Notes: a model not told the origin generated them from the sequence alone. A DNA stretch of 64,000 nt from Nocardioides sp. SYSU D00065 (GCF_017916425.1 NZ_JAFMSX010000001.1:1648437-1712436), one strand, 5' to 3'. Shown: positions 1 to 9,586, counted from the stretch's first letter. A program made the numbers and translations.

Positions 1-418
1 CGGTGATCGCGAGCAGCCCCCAGACCTGGACGAGCCAGGCGAGGTTGAGCGGCGCGAGCACGAGCGCGCCGAGGTGCTCGGTCACCGGGCCGATCGGATG
101 GATCGACGCCTCGCTCCGCGAGAGCAGCTCGCGACCGCCGCCGGCGCCCATCGCGGCGCTCACGGCGAGTAGGAGGAAGCCGGCCAGCGCGGTGCCCAGG
201 TTGCCCTGCAGCGTGCCGATCGCGCGCTCCACGGGAGCGGAGGCGAGGGCGTCGGTCTCGACCGTCGCCGGCCCCCACGCGAAGCCCACCGTGAGGAGCA
301 GCACGACGACCAGCCCGACGGCGGCGGGGGCGCGTCGGCGTACGGTCCGGGCGCGGAAGGCGACGAGGTGCGCGGTGGCGCGCGCCGCGTGCGTCCAGCC
401 GTCAGTCGAGGAGGGCAC
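1..418 (-). CDS. ABC transporter membrane protein, partial (runs off the left edge)
   Basis: This is the N-terminal 139 or so residues of an integral membrane protein; the rest lies outside the window. A basic N-terminus (AFRARTVRRRAP) leads into a hydrophobic segment (AVGLVVVLLLTVGFAW), followed by two more hydrophobic stretches. It overlaps the last codons of the ATPase gene upstream on the same strand, so it is probably the permease of that ABC exporter. I chose the GTG at 418 because GAGG lies six bases before it; an in-frame GTG at 430 is the alternative. Family assignment (ABC-2-like) is inference from context and topology only. Confidence 0.65.
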   Translation of the reverse strand, partial: MPSSTDGWTHAARATAHLVAFRARTVRRRAPAAVGLVVVLLLTVGFAWGPATVETDALASAPVERAIGTLQGNLGTALAGFLLLAVSAAMGAGGGRELLSRSEASIHPIGPVTEHLGALVLAPLNLAWLVQVWGLLAIT

Positions 419-1100
419 GGTAGGCCTCACCGGTGAGCTCGACGGCCTGCATCGCCGCGACCCGGTTGCCGCCGCGGAGCACGATCGCGTCGCCGCAGGC
501 CTCGAGCGCCAGGTCGCGCAGGTGGGTGGACAGCAGGACGCAGGCTCCCCGGGCGCGAGCGTCCGCGACCACCTCGAGGGTGGCCTCGACGCCGCGGGGG
601 TCGACACCGTCGAAGGGCTCGTCGAGCAGCAGCACGGCCGGCTCGTGCAGCGCGGCGAGCACGACGCTGAGCCGGCGGCCCATGCCGTGGCTGAAGCCGC
701 CGACGACGCGGTGCGCCACGTCGCCGAGCTCGAAGCGCTCGAGCAGGTCGCGCCCGCGCTCCTCCCAGTCGTCCATGCGCCGCAGCCGGGCGCTGAGCTG
801 GAGGTGCTCCCACGGGGTCGCCCGCGGCACGAGGCCGCCGACGTCGGGGCAGTAGCCGACCACCCGCTTGACGCCGAGGGCGTCGGTGGCGGCGTCGTGG
901 CCGCCTACCGTGACCACGCCCGCGGTCGGCGGCACCACCCCGGCCAGGACCTTCATGGTCGTCGACTTGCCGGCGCCGTTGCGGCCCAGGAGGGCGGTCG
1001 CGCGCCCGTGGTCCGCGCTCAGGTCGACGCCCGAGACCGCCTCGACATCGCCGAAGCGGACGTGCAGGCCGCGGACGACGACGGCGGGGGTCTGGCTCAC
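402..1100 (-). CDS. ABC transporter ATP-binding protein
   Basis: A 232-residue ABC ATPase. Walker A is GRNGAGKST (about residues 36-44), Walker B is VLLLDEPFDGVDP, and the switch histidine lies in LLSTHLRD. The signature loop is the degenerate FSHGMGRRL in place of LSGGQ, as is common in CcmA/NatA-type exporter ATPases. The start is GTG at 1100, with a GGGGGAGA ribosome-binding site nine bases upstream; the longer open frame above it is a shadow of the fadB gene. It overlaps the permease gene at its 3' end, so the two are translationally coupled. The substrate cannot be told from the sequence. Confidence 0.88.
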   Translation of the reverse strand: MSQTPAVVVRGLHVRFGDVEAVSGVDLSADHGRATALLGRNGAGKSTTMKVLAGVVPPTAGVVTVGGHDAATDALGVKRVVGYCPDVGGLVPRATPWEHLQLSARLRRMDDWEERGRDLLERFELGDVAHRVVGGFSHGMGRRLSVVLAALHEPAVLLLDEPFDGVDPRGVEATLEVVADARARGACVLLSTHLRDLALEACGDAIVLRGGNRVAAMQAVELTGEAYRALLD

Positions 1101-1163
1101 CCGCCGATTCTCCCCCGGTCCGGGGCGTTCGCGGGCCGCTTTCGGCGTACCCGCTACGCCGCA

Positions 1164-1235
1164 TGTAACGCCGGGTTGGTGCTTGTAGGCACCCCCGCAG
1201 ACGGTGGGTAGAACAAGCACCAACACGGCGTTACA
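1164..1235. repeat. 72-bp near-perfect intergenic palindrome
   Basis: Two 23-base arms (1164-1186 and 1213-1235) are reverse complements with a single mismatch. The 26-base centre can pair further (ACCC with GGGT). It lies 54 bp after the fadB stop codon and 63 bp before the ABC ATPase start. There is no U-tract, so it is either a non-canonical terminator for fadAB or a palindromic mobile or REP-like element. Confidence 0.85.
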
Positions 1236-1288
1236 AGCCCCGTTGGGCCAAGATCCGGCGCCAAAATCCGGCCCCGGAATCAGGCGGG

Positions 1289-3541
1289 TCAGGCGGGGAA
1301 GGACCCGCCCGTCGCCGCGAGCTCGCGGAGGTACGCCGACGGGCGGAAGCGCTCGCCGTAGGCGTCGGCCAGCTCGTCGGCTCGCGCCAGGAAGGCGGCC
1401 AGGCCGATCGGGCCCACGCCGCGGCCGGTCTCGTCGAGCGCCTGCCAGCCGGTCATGAACTGCGCGGCACCGCCGGTCAGCGCCGGGAATCCGATGCCCA
1501 TGATCGAGCCGATGTTGGCCGCCGCGGCCGAGGTGATGACGCCCTCCTCGAAGCACTTCGCGGTCTCCAGCGCCTCGATGAAGAGCATCCGGTCGCGGAC
1601 GTCGCGGATCGGGACCTGCTGCTCGGCGACGGGGAAGGTCTCCGCCAGCCCGGGCCACAGCGTCGTACGCCGTCCGTCCGCGTCGTAGTCGTAGAAGCCC
1701 GCGCCGGAGGCCCGCGAGGGCCGGCCGAGGCCGATCATCGTGGCGATGACCTCGCCGGCCGGGTCCGGGCCGAGGTCGATCCCCTCGCGCTCGGCCGCGT
1801 CGGCGGTGGCCTTGCGGATCTTGGCCATCAGCTCCAGGTTGAGCTCGTCGCTGATCTGCAGCGGTCCGACCGGGAAGCCGGCCGAGGTCGCGGCCCGCTC
1901 CAGCGAGACCGGGTGCACGCCCTCGGCGAGCATCGTGAGGCCCTCGTTGATCTGGGTGCCGATGACCCGCGAGGTGTAGAAGCCGCGCGCGTCGTTGACC
2001 ACGATCGGGGTCTTGCGGATCTGCTGCACCACGTCGTACGCCCGGGCCAGCGCCGCGTCCGAGGTCTCCGCGCCGCGGATGATCTCCACCAGCGGCATCT
2101 TGTCGACCGGGCTGAAGAAGTGCAGGCCGATGAAGTCCGCGGGGCGGTCCACGCCCTCGGCCAGCTCGGTGATCGGCAGGGTGGAGGTGTTGGAGCACAG
2201 CAGCGCGTCGGCGTCGACGTACGGCGCGACCTCGGCGAAGACCTTCGCCTTGAGCGCGGGGTCCTCGAAGACGGCCTCGATGACCAGGTCGCACCCGGTG
2301 AGGTCCTCCGCGGAGGCCGTGGGCGTGATCCGGCCGAGCAGCTCCTCGGCCTTCTCCGGGGTGAGTCGGCCCCGCTCGACGCCCTTGGCGTTGAGCGTGG
2401 CGGTGTACGACCTGCCCCGCTCGGCGGCCTCGAGCGAGACGTCCTTGAGCACGACCTGCATGCCCGCGCGGGCGCAGGAGTAGGCGATGCCGGCGCCCAT
2501 CATCCCGGCGCCCAGCACGCCGACCTTGGTGGCCTGCCAGCGCTCGATGCCCTGCGGGCGCAGGGAGCCGGAGCCGATGGCCTGGAGGTCGAAGAAGAAG
2601 GCCTGGATCATGTTCTTGGCCTGCTGGCTGATCACCAGGCTGGTGAAGTAGCGGCTCTCGATGCGCGAGGCGGTGTCGAAGTCGACCTGCGCGCCCTCGA
2701 CCGCGGCGCTCATGATCGCGCGGGGGGCGGGGTAGACCGCGCCCTTCGTCTGCTTGCGCAGCAGCGCCGGGAACGCCGGCAGGAACTGCGCCAGCGCCGG
2801 CGTGCTCGGGGTCCCGCCGGGCATCTTGTAGCCGGCGCGGTCCCACGGGTTCGACGCCGCGTCGGCGTCGTCGCGGTGGGCCAGGACCCAGGCCTTCGCC
2901 GCGGGCAGCAGCTCCTCGCGGGTCGGCACGAGCTCGTCGACGAGCCCCTTGGCCAGCGCACCCTGCGGGTCGAACTGGGTGCCGGGCATGAGCACGTCCA
3001 TCAGCGCGGACTGCAGGCCGAGCATGCGTACGACGCGGGTGACGCCGCCGCCGCCGGGCAGCAGGCCGAGGGTCGACTCGGGCAGGCCGATCTTCACCGA
3101 GCGGTCGTCGACCGCGATGCGCCGGTTGGCGGCGAGCGCGATCTCCAGGCCGCCGCCGAGCGCGGCGCCGTTGATCGCCGCGACGACGGGGCGGGGGAAG
3201 GTCTCCAGCCGGCGCAGGCTGGCCTTGACCGCCTCGGCCATCGCGAAGACGTCCTCGGCGTCGTCCGGGGTGGCGGTGACCATGCTCTTGAGGTCGCCAC
3301 CGGCGAAGAAGGACTTCTTGGCACTGGCGATGACCACGCCGGTGACCTCGTCCTGCTCGTCGTGGAGGCGCTGGACGGCGGCCTCCATCGAGGTCCGGTA
3401 GAGCTCGTTCATCGTGTTGGCGCTGGCGCTCGGGTCGTCCAGCACCAGGGTCACGATGCCGTCGGCGTCGCGCTCGTAGCGGACGGCGGTCCGGGTGTCG
3501 GCGGTGTGGGTGTCGGCGGTGTGGGTGTCAGGGGTGTTCAC
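1289..3541 (-). CDS. fadB: Fatty-acid oxidation multifunctional protein (enoyl-CoA hydratase / 3-hydroxyacyl-CoA dehydrogenase)
   Basis: A 750-residue fusion. The N-terminal crotonase domain (about residues 20-290) has the oxyanion-hole regions ([23 protein letters not shown]) and the following catalytic glutamate region. The central Rossmann domain starts at [13 protein letters not shown] and has the dehydrogenase motifs SNTSTLPI and [15 protein letters not shown]. The C-terminal dehydrogenase domains follow. Length matches FadB/FadJ alpha subunits. The start is GTG at 3541 with AGGAGA upstream. The extreme N-terminus carries three copies of TADT, from a 15-base DNA tandem repeat, which is unlikely to be catalytic. 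It lies 12 bp downstream of fadA, so hydration, dehydrogenation and thiolysis of beta-oxidation are co-transcribed. Confidence 0.95.
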   Translation of the reverse strand: MNTPDTHTADTHTADTRTAVRYERDADGIVTLVLDDPSASANTMNELYRTSMEAAVQRLHDEQDEVTGVVIASAKKSFFAGGDLKSMVTATPDDAEDVFAMAEAVKASLRRLETFPRPVVAAINGAALGGGLEIALAANRRIAVDDRSVKIGLPESTLGLLPGGGGVTRVVRMLGLQSALMDVLMPGTQFDPQGALAKGLVDELVPTREELLPAAKAWVLAHRDDADAASNPWDRAGYKMPGGTPSTPALAQFLPAFPALLRKQTKGAVYPAPRAIMSAAVEGAQVDFDTASRIESRYFTSLVISQQAKNMIQAFFFDLQAIGSGSLRPQGIERWQATKVGVLGAGMMGAGIAYSCARAGMQVVLKDVSLEAAERGRSYTATLNAKGVERGRLTPEKAEELLGRITPTASAEDLTGCDLVIEAVFEDPALKAKVFAEVAPYVDADALLCSNTSTLPITELAEGVDRPADFIGLHFFSPVDKMPLVEIIRGAETSDAALARAYDVVQQIRKTPIVVNDARGFYTSRVIGTQINEGLTMLAEGVHPVSLERAATSAGFPVGPLQISDELNLELMAKIRKATADAAEREGIDLGPDPAGEVIATMIGLGRPSRASGAGFYDYDADGRRTTLWPGLAETFPVAEQQVPIRDVRDRMLFIEALETAKCFEEGVITSAAAANIGSIMGIGFPALTGGAAQFMTGWQALDETGRGVGPIGLAAFLARADELADAYGERFRPSAYLRELAATGGSFPA

Positions 3542-3553
3542 GGTGTCTTCTCC

Positions 3554-4765
3554 TCAGACCAGCTCGACGACGGTCGCGATGCCCATGCCGCCGCCCACGC
3601 AGAGTGTGGCGAGGCCGCGCCTGAGGTCGCGGCGCGCGAGCTCGTCGATCAGGGTGCCCAGGATCATCGCGCCGGTGGCGCCGAGCGGGTGACCCATCGC
3701 GATGGCTCCGCCGTTGACGTTGGTGACCTCGTGGCTGATGCCCATGTCGCGCATGAACCGCATCGCGACGGCGGCGAACGCCTCGTTGATCTCCCACAGG
3801 TCGATGTCCTCGACCGCGAGCCCCGCGCGGGCCAGCGCCTTGCGCGCGGCCGGCGCCGGCCCGGTGAGCATGATCGTGGGGTCGGCTCCCGACACGGCGG
3901 TCGAGACGATGCGGGCGCGTGGGGTGAGCCCCAGCGACGTACCGACCTCCTCGGTGCCGATCGCCATCACGGCGGCGCCGTCGACGATGCCCGAGGAGTT
4001 GCCGGCGTGGTGCACGTGGTCGATGGCCGGCACCCAGTGGTACTTCTCCAGCGCGACGTCGTCGAAGCCGGCATCGCGGCCGATCTGCGCGAACGACGGC
4101 TTGAGGCCGGCGAGGCCCTCGACGGAGGTGTCGGGCCGGACGGTCTCGTCGCGGTCGAGGACGGTCGTGCCGTTGAGGTCGCGGACCGGGACGACCGCGT
4201 CGTCGAAGTAGCCGTTGGCCCACGCCTTGGCGGCGCGGTGGTGGGACTCGGCGGCGTAGGCGTCGACGTCCTCGCGGCTCCACCCCTCGATGGTGGCGAT
4301 GAGGTCGGCGCCGATGCCCTGCGGCACGAAGCCGGTGCGCAGCGCGGTCGCCGGGTCCATCGCCCAGGCACCGCCGTCACTGCCCATCGGCACCCGGCTC
4401 ATCGACTCCACGCCGCCGGCGATGATGAGGTCCTCGAACCCCGAGCGCACCCGGCCCGCGGCCTGGTTGACGGCCTCCAGCCCGGAGGCGCAGAAGCGGT
4501 TGAGCTGCACACCCGCGACGGTCTCCGGATAGCCGGCCTTGAGGGCGGCGGTCTTGGCGATGTCGGCGCCCTGGTCGCCGATCGGGGTCACGACGCCCAG
4601 CACGACGTCGTCGACACGTGCGGTGTCCAGGGTGGGGTTGCGGGTCGTGAGCTCGTCGAGGAGTCCCACGACCAGGTCGACCGGCTTGACCTCGTGCAGC
4701 GAGCCGACGGCCTTGCCGCGGCCGCGCGGGGTGCGGATGTGGTCGTAGACGAGTGCTTCTGCCAT
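3554..4765 (-). CDS. fadA: Acetyl-CoA acyltransferase (3-ketoacyl-CoA thiolase)
   Basis: A 403-residue thiolase that releases acetyl-CoA in the last step of beta-oxidation. The nucleophilic cysteine is in [14 protein letters not shown] (about residue 91), the catalytic histidine in [10 protein letters not shown], and the second cysteine in LCVGGGMG near the C-terminus. Length is normal for the family (about 390-400 residues). It is first in the fadA-fadB operon and starts only seven bases from an inverted repeat shared with the divergent MerR gene, so it is probably the regulated promoter-proximal gene. Acetyl-CoA acetyltransferase (AtoB type) is possible, but the fadB neighbour favours FadA. 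Confidence 0.95.
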   Translation of the reverse strand: MAEALVYDHIRTPRGRGKAVGSLHEVKPVDLVVGLLDELTTRNPTLDTARVDDVVLGVVTPIGDQGADIAKTAALKAGYPETVAGVQLNRFCASGLEAVNQAAGRVRSGFEDLIIAGGVESMSRVPMGSDGGAWAMDPATALRTGFVPQGIGADLIATIEGWSREDVDAYAAESHHRAAKAWANGYFDDAVVPVRDLNGTTVLDRDETVRPDTSVEGLAGLKPSFAQIGRDAGFDDVALEKYHWVPAIDHVHHAGNSSGIVDGAAVMAIGTEEVGTSLGLTPRARIVSTAVSGADPTIMLTGPAPAARKALARAGLAVEDIDLWEINEAFAAVAMRFMRDMGISHEVTNVNGGAIAMGHPLGATGAMILGTLIDELARRDLRRGLATLCVGGGMGIATVVELV

Positions 4766-4771
4766 GCCGTG

Positions 4772-4796
4772 ATTGTGACACCACCACTGTCACGAT
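4772..4796. promoter_or_regulatory. Inverted-repeat operator between fadA and the MerR gene
   Basis: GTGACA (4775-4780) and TGTCAC (4788-4793) form an inverted repeat with a seven-base spacer, and flanking bases extend it to 8 of 9 matches. It sits directly upstream of the fadA start codon in the divergent intergenic region, the expected place for a MerR-family binding site. Function is inferred from position. Confidence 0.55.
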
Positions 4797-4866
4797 CCAA
4801 CCCGGCGTCCTGGGACTCACCCGGCGCGGGGAGGCGCCGGCCGACTGCGAACGGAAGAATGGAGCC

Positions 4867-5511
4867 GTGGACACCGACGCGAGGACCGACGTGCGAGACG
4901 AGGCCCGGCACGAGCCCCGCACCGGCGCCGACCCGGACGGCGACGGGCTGCTGACGCTGGACGAGCTGACCGCGCGGACGGGGGTGAGCGCGCGCAACGT
5001 GCGCTTCTACACCTCCCGCGGGCTGGTCCCCTCCCCTGTGCGACGCGGCCGCTCGGGCTACTACGGCCCCGACCACGTCGCACGCCTGGAGCTGGTGCGC
5101 GAGCTCCAGGGACACGGCTTCACCCTCGCGGCGATCGAGAAGTACGTCGAGCGCATCCCGGAGTCCGCGACGCCGTCCGACATCGCCGTGCACCTCTCCC
5201 TCCTCGCTCCGGTCACCGGCGACCGTGACGTCGACGTGCCCGGCAGCCTGTCGGGGCTGGGCATCTCGCCGGAGGCGGCCGAGGCCGTCGCCGACGTCTA
5301 TGCCGCGCACGGCAGGCAGGTGGCCGAGGAGCTGTCGGAGATCGTGCGCACCATGGTGTGGCCGCAGTTCCGCGAGCGCGGCGGCACGGCGGAGCAGCTG
5401 CGTGAGCTCGTCCACCGGCTCAAGCCGCTGACCATCGCGGGCCTGGTCACGGCCTACGAGCAGGCGATCGACGAGAGCCAGGCCGCCTACGGCGGCAGGC
5501 GGACCCGATGA
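4867..5511 (+). CDS. MerR-family transcriptional regulator
   Basis: A 214-residue DNA-binding protein. The MerR winged-helix domain begins at LLTLDELTARTGVSARNVRFYTSRGL (the typical R-x-Y-x-x-x-G-L ending of helix 2) and continues through YYGPDHVARLELVRELQ. The C-terminal half (ISPEAAEAVADVYAAHGRQVAEEL) is helical, with no cysteines for metal sensing, so an organic or acyl-CoA ligand is more likely. The GTG at 4867 was chosen because GGAG precedes it; upstream codons in frame do not resemble the family. It is divergent from fadAB, which it probably controls. Its stop overlaps the next start (ATGA), which couples it to the antiporter gene. Confidence 0.85.
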   Translation: MDTDARTDVRDEARHEPRTGADPDGDGLLTLDELTARTGVSARNVRFYTSRGLVPSPVRRGRSGYYGPDHVARLELVRELQGHGFTLAAIEKYVERIPESATPSDIAVHLSLLAPVTGDRDVDVPGSLSGLGISPEAAEAVADVYAAHGRQVAEELSEIVRTMVWPQFRERGGTAEQLRELVHRLKPLTIAGLVTAYEQAIDESQAAYGGRRTR

Positions 5512-6851
5512 CCGGCGCCGCGGTCTACCTCATCCTCGGCCTGTCGCTGCTCCTGGCGACGCTCCTGCCCCACGTCACGCGCCGCATCGCGCTCTCGCCG
5601 CCGATGGTGCTCGTCGCCGTCGGCCTGGCCATCGGGCTGCTGCCGCTCGGGCAGGACGTGAGCCTCCAGCCGGAGGACAACCGCGACCTGTTCACGCACG
5701 TCGCGGAGTTCACCGTCCTGGTGTCGCTGATGGGCGTCGGGCTCGCGATCGACCGGATCCTCGACGTGCGGTCGTGGCGGTCGTGGCGCACCTGGTCGCC
5801 GGTGTGGCGGATGCTGCTGGTCGCCATGCCGCTGACGATCCTCGGCACCCTCCTGGTCGGCTGGTGGGTGGCGGGCCTGGCACCGGCGGTCGCCCTGCTG
5901 CTCGGCGCCGTCCTCGCGCCCACCGACCCCGTGCTTGCCTCCGACGTGCAGGTGGGCGAGCCGCTCACCGAGGACGTCGCCGAGGCCGAGGCGGAGGACG
6001 ACTACGAGGAGGACGACGACATCCGGTTCGCGCTGACCGCGGAGGCGGGTCTCAACGACGGCCTCGCCTTCCCCTTCGTGCACCTGGCCCTGCTGCTGCT
6101 GGCTGGCGGCTTCGGGCTCGCGGACGCCGGCACCTGGCTGGGCTGGTACGTCGTGGGCAAGATCGCCGTGGGCCTCGTGGTGGGCGTCGGCGCGGGCTGG
6201 CTCTTCGGGCGACAGGCGTTCCACGCCCGCAACGAGAAGCTCCGCCTGGCCGACGCCGGGGAGCCCCTGCTCGCGCTGGCCGCGCTGCTGACGGCGTACG
6301 GCGCCGCGGAGCTGGTCGGCGGCTACGGCTTCCTCGCGGTCTTCGCCTGCGCCGTCCGGCTGCGCAGCTCGAAGCGCGGCCACGCCTACCAGCGTGCGAT
6401 GCACGGCGTGGTCGAGCGCCTGGAGCGCCTGATGACGCTGCTCGTCCTGCTCGTGCTGGGCATGGCGATGACGCGCGGGCTCCTGGAGCAGCTCGACTGG
6501 CGGGGGATCGCCGTCGCCCTCACCTTGGTGCTGGTGATCCGCCCCCTGGCCGGCTACGTGGCGCTGGCGGTGCTCGCGCGCGACGAGGACGAGGCGGGCG
6601 GGCTGGACCGCGGGGAGATCGCAGCCGTGGCGTTCTTCGGGGTGCGCGGCGTCGGCTCGCTCTACTACCTGGGCTACGCCGTCACCCACGAGCACGTGCC
6701 GGAGGAGTCGTGGCTGTGGTCGACGGTCGCCTTCACGATCATCGTGTCGGTGCTGCTGCACGGCGTGACCGCGACTCCCGCGATGGCCCGCCTCGACAGG
6801 CGTCGGGAGGCGGAGGACCCGCAGCGTGAGCCGACGGGTGGAGCGGGCTGA
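5508..6851 (+). CDS. CPA1-family Na+/H+ antiporter
   Basis: A 447-residue polytopic membrane protein with about 12 hydrophobic segments. The CPA1 signatures are visible: APTDPVLASDVQ (about residues 143-154) and AEAGLNDGLAFPF (about 180-192), with the conserved aspartates of the ion-binding site, and a late FFGVRGVGSLYYLGYA helix. The protein should exchange protons for Na+ or K+ across the cytoplasmic membrane. An unusually acidic stretch (EAEAEDDYEEDDD) separates the two signature motifs. The start codon overlaps the MerR stop, so the pair is probably one transcript. Confidence 0.9.
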   Translation: MTGAAVYLILGLSLLLATLLPHVTRRIALSPPMVLVAVGLAIGLLPLGQDVSLQPEDNRDLFTHVAEFTVLVSLMGVGLAIDRILDVRSWRSWRTWSPVWRMLLVAMPLTILGTLLVGWWVAGLAPAVALLLGAVLAPTDPVLASDVQVGEPLTEDVAEAEAEDDYEEDDDIRFALTAEAGLNDGLAFPFVHLALLLLAGGFGLADAGTWLGWYVVGKIAVGLVVGVGAGWLFGRQAFHARNEKLRLADAGEPLLALAALLTAYGAAELVGGYGFLAVFACAVRLRSSKRGHAYQRAMHGVVERLERLMTLLVLLVLGMAMTRGLLEQLDWRGIAVALTLVLVIRPLAGYVALAVLARDEDEAGGLDRGEIAAVAFFGVRGVGSLYYLGYAVTHEHVPEESWLWSTVAFTIIVSVLLHGVTATPAMARLDRRREAEDPQREPTGGAG

Positions 6852-6863
6852 CAGCATGAGGGC

Positions 6864-7766
6864 ATGTCGACAGTCCTCGTCACCGGCGCCACCGGCTTCA
6901 TCGGCCGGCGACTCGTCCCCGCCCTGATCGACGACGGACACGACGTCCGTGCGATGACGCGGCGCCCGGAGACGTACGACGGACCCGGCGAGCCGGTGGG
7001 GGCGGACGTGATGGACGCCGACTCGCTGGTGCCGGCGCTCGCGGGCGCCGACGTGGCGATCTACCTCGTGCACTCCCTCGACGACCCCGACTTCGAGCGC
7101 AAGGACGCCGATGCGGCGCGCCACTTCAGCGCCGCCGCGGCCGCAGCGGGGGTCAGCCAGATCGTCTACCTGGGCGGTCTCGGGGACGACGAGGACGACC
7201 TGTCGCCCCACCTGCGCTCGCGGCGCGAGGTCGAGCGGCTGCTGGGCCAGGACGGGGTGCCGGTGACCGTGCTGCGCGCCGCGGTCGTGGTCGGCCACGG
7301 GGGCATCTCGTGGGAGATCACCCGCCAGCTGGTCAAGAACCTGCCGGCGATGGTGGTGCCCACGTGGGTGTCGACGCCCACCCAGCCGATCGCGCTGGAC
7401 GACGTCGTCCGCTACCTCGCCGGCGTGGTCGGCGAGGAGGAGGCCAAGGGGCGCGTCTTCGAGATCGGCGGCCCCGAGCAGCTGACGTACCTGGAGATGA
7501 TGCAGGTCGCCGCCGAGGCGATGAACGGCCGCAGGATCCCGATCGTCGCCGTGCCGGTGCTGACGCCGCGGCTGTCCTCGCGCTGGCTGGCGCTGGTCAC
7601 CGACGTCGACGCCACGACCGGGCGCAACCTCATCGACTCGATGTCGCACGAGGTCGTCGTCACCGACACCTCGATCCGCGACGTGGTGCCGGGCGAGCCG
7701 CTGTCCTACCGCGAGTCGGTGCGCCGGGCGCTGGCCGAGCGCGCCGCGTCAGAACAGCAGCGGTAG
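6864..7766 (+). CDS. NAD(P)H-binding SDR-like protein (NmrA/YbjT type)
   Basis: A 300-residue protein opening with an atypical/extended SDR nucleotide-binding motif, VLVTGATGFIGRRLVPAL (glycines GATGFIG). The canonical YxxxK catalytic pair is not evident; in its place are VYLGGLGDD and a C-terminal lobe (EIGGPEQLTYLEMMQVAAE) typical of NmrA/YbjT-like proteins that bind NAD(P)H and may act on quinones or serve as sensors. It begins 12 bp after the antiporter gene and may share its transcript. Its last 18 bp overlap the end of the convergent CPBP protease gene. Confidence 0.8.
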   Translation: MSTVLVTGATGFIGRRLVPALIDDGHDVRAMTRRPETYDGPGEPVGADVMDADSLVPALAGADVAIYLVHSLDDPDFERKDADAARHFSAAAAAAGVSQIVYLGGLGDDEDDLSPHLRSRREVERLLGQDGVPVTVLRAAVVVGHGGISWEITRQLVKNLPAMVVPTWVSTPTQPIALDDVVRYLAGVVGEEEAKGRVFEIGGPEQLTYLEMMQVAAEAMNGRRIPIVAVPVLTPRLSSRWLALVTDVDATTGRNLIDSMSHEVVVTDTSIRDVVPGEPLSYRESVRRALAERAASEQQR

Positions 7767-8435
7767 CACGAACAGCATCGACAGCGACCACGTGATGTGG
7801 GTCAGGATCGGTGCCAGCACGCCGCCGCTGGCGCGCCGCTCGAGCCCGCAGACGGTGCCGAGCAGGATGGCCGCGAAGCCGAGCATGACGTTGCCGGTCG
7901 CCAGCGTCGCCACCACGTAGGCCAGGGTGGTCCAGAGGACCGGGTGGTGCGGGATGGCGGCGTACATCGCGCCGCGGAAGAACAGCTCCTCGGCGATGCC
8001 GTTGACGAACGTGATGACCGCCAGCACCGTCAGGGAGCCCTCGTCGGCGTACTCCAGGACCGAGGAGACGTAGCTCGCCAGCGGATCGACCTCGCGGACC
8101 ACGAGCGCGCCCAGCACGAAGACCCCGACCATGAGCAGGCCGAGCACGACGGGCGCGAGGATCGGCCGGATGAAGACCTCGCCCCCGCCGGAGATGCGGC
8201 CCAGGTGCAGGCGGCCCGACAAGAACGCCCCTGCCGCCCAGACGCCGGCCAGCACGATCGCGGCGACGTAGAAGGTGTTGCCGCCTGGCTCTAGGCGCAG
8301 CGACCAGCCGAGCACGAGTGCGCCGACGAGCACCACCGCCGCCGCCACCACCTGGCGCCGCCTCAGCGCCTCGGGGGTGTCACGCTGGTCGCGCGGGACC
8401 ACGTCCCACAGCGACCGCTTGATGAAGGTGCGCAC
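7749..8435 (-). CDS. CPBP-family intramembrane glutamic endopeptidase
   Basis: A 228-residue membrane protein with about six to seven hydrophobic segments. The CPBP (ABI/CAAX protease) catalytic motifs are present: EELFFRG (the EExxxR motif, about residues 132-138) and, towards the C-terminus, the histidine of ILTHITWS. Members cleave within or near membranes; in bacteria the substrates are mostly unknown. The start is GTG at 8435. It is separated by 20 bp from the next gene on the same strand and overlaps the convergent SDR-like gene by 18 bp. Confidence 0.88.
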   Translation of the reverse strand: MRTFIKRSLWDVVPRDQRDTPEALRRRQVVAAAVVLVGALVLGWSLRLEPGGNTFYVAAIVLAGVWAAGAFLSGRLHLGRISGGGEVFIRPILAPVVLGLLMVGVFVLGALVVREVDPLASYVSSVLEYADEGSLTVLAVITFVNGIAEELFFRGAMYAAIPHHPVLWTTLAYVVATLATGNVMLGFAAILLGTVCGLERRASGGVLAPILTHITWSLSMLFVLPLLF

Positions 8436-8455
8436 GCAAGCAGCCTAGGAGCCCG

Positions 8456-9586
8456 TCACTCGCCGACCGAGAGCCGGCTCAGGGCCAGCACGGCCTGCGC
8501 GAGGGCGTCCTCGTCGTCGGGATCGGCACCCCCGAGCAGCTCACGCTGCCGCTGGGAGCCGGTGCCCTCGGCGAGCAGGCGGGCGAGCCCCGCCGAGACG
8601 ACGGCGTGGTCGCCGGCATCACGCAGTGCTTCGTCGACGTGGTCGAGAAGCTCGGCGACCACGTCGGCCGCCGGCCGGCTGGTGCCGGTGGGCGGGTGGA
8701 CGAGGTCGGCGGTGAGGCCGTAGCGGCCCGCCTTCCACCCGGCCAGCCGGACCAGCGGAGCGGGTACGTCGGGGGCCGGCACGCCCTCGGCCCACTCCCG
8801 TGCGCCGGTCTCCACGAGGGCACGGGCGAGGCCCGCGACCACGACGGTGTCCCGCACGTCGAGGCAGACGTCGGCCGTGCGGATCTCCACCGTCGGGTGC
8901 TCAGCCGACAGCCGCGCGTCGGTGTAGACCATGGCCTCGTCGAGCGGGACCTCCGTGGCGAGCATGGCGTCGACGTACGACCGGTAGGCGTCCGGTGAGC
9001 CGAGGACGGGCAGCGGACCGGCACTCGGCCAGCGCATCTGCATCTGCCACCGGTAGCTCTCGTAGGCGGTGTCGGTCGACTGTGCCCACGGCGAGTTCGC
9101 GCTGACGGCCAGCAGCAGGGGCACCCACGTCCGGATGCGGTCGAGCACACCCACCCCCTCCTCGGGCCCGGACACCTCGACGTGCACGTGGCACCCGCAG
9201 ACGAGCTGCTCGGCGATCATCAGTCCGTAGCGCTCGGCCATGACGTCGTAGCGCGGGCTGCGCTCGACCGTCGACTCTCCTCGCAGCGGTGAGGTGCCGG
9301 ACGCGAGGACGCGGGCGCCGACCTCGAGCGCACCGCTGCGGGTGCGCTCACGCCACGCGCGCAGGGCGTGGTCGAGGGCGGACAGGCTCTCGAGGGGCGG
9401 CGTGTCCGTCTCGACCTGGGTCTTGTGGAGCTCGTGGCCGAGCGTGCCGCCGCGGTCGTCGCTCGGCGCCGGAGTGCTCGCGCCGTGCTCGTCCGCTGCC
9501 CGGATGACCTCGGCGGCGAGGTTGCGCGGCGCTCCGGTTGTCGCGTCGACGAGGAGCAGCTCCTCCTCCACCCCCAGAAGTCGCAT
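8456..9586 (-). CDS. Carboxylate-amine ligase, YbdK/GCS2 family (glutamate-cysteine ligase type 2)
   Basis: A 376-residue ATP-dependent ligase of the GCS2 family, recognised from the N-terminal LGVEEELLLVD and the HVHVEV motif (about residues 135-140), with the later EIRTADVC segment. YbdK proteins have weak glutamate-cysteine ligase activity; actinobacteria usually make mycothiol, so the natural product is uncertain and EgtA-like or other amide bonds are possible. ATG at 9586 gives the family's usual N-terminus; the upstream 13 codons were rejected. Confidence 0.85.
   Translation of the reverse strand: MRLLGVEEELLLVDATTGAPRNLAAEVIRAADEHGASTPAPSDDRGGTLGHELHKTQVETDTPPLESLSALDHALRAWRERTRSGALEVGARVLASGTSPLRGESTVERSPRYDVMAERYGLMIAEQLVCGCHVHVEVSGPEEGVGVLDRIRTWVPLLLAVSANSPWAQSTDTAYESYRWQMQMRWPSAGPLPVLGSPDAYRSYVDAMLATEVPLDEAMVYTDARLSAEHPTVEIRTADVCLDVRDTVVVAGLARALVETGAREWAEGVPAPDVPAPLVRLAGWKAGRYGLTADLVHPPTGTSRPAADVVAELLDHVDEALRDAGDHAVVSAGLARLLAEGTGSQRQRELLGGADPDDEDALAQAVLALSRLSVGE

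Noticed and set aside
1913..4954. 1,013-residue plus-strand open frame opposite fadAB
   Set aside because: Antisense shadow of well-supported beta-oxidation genes.
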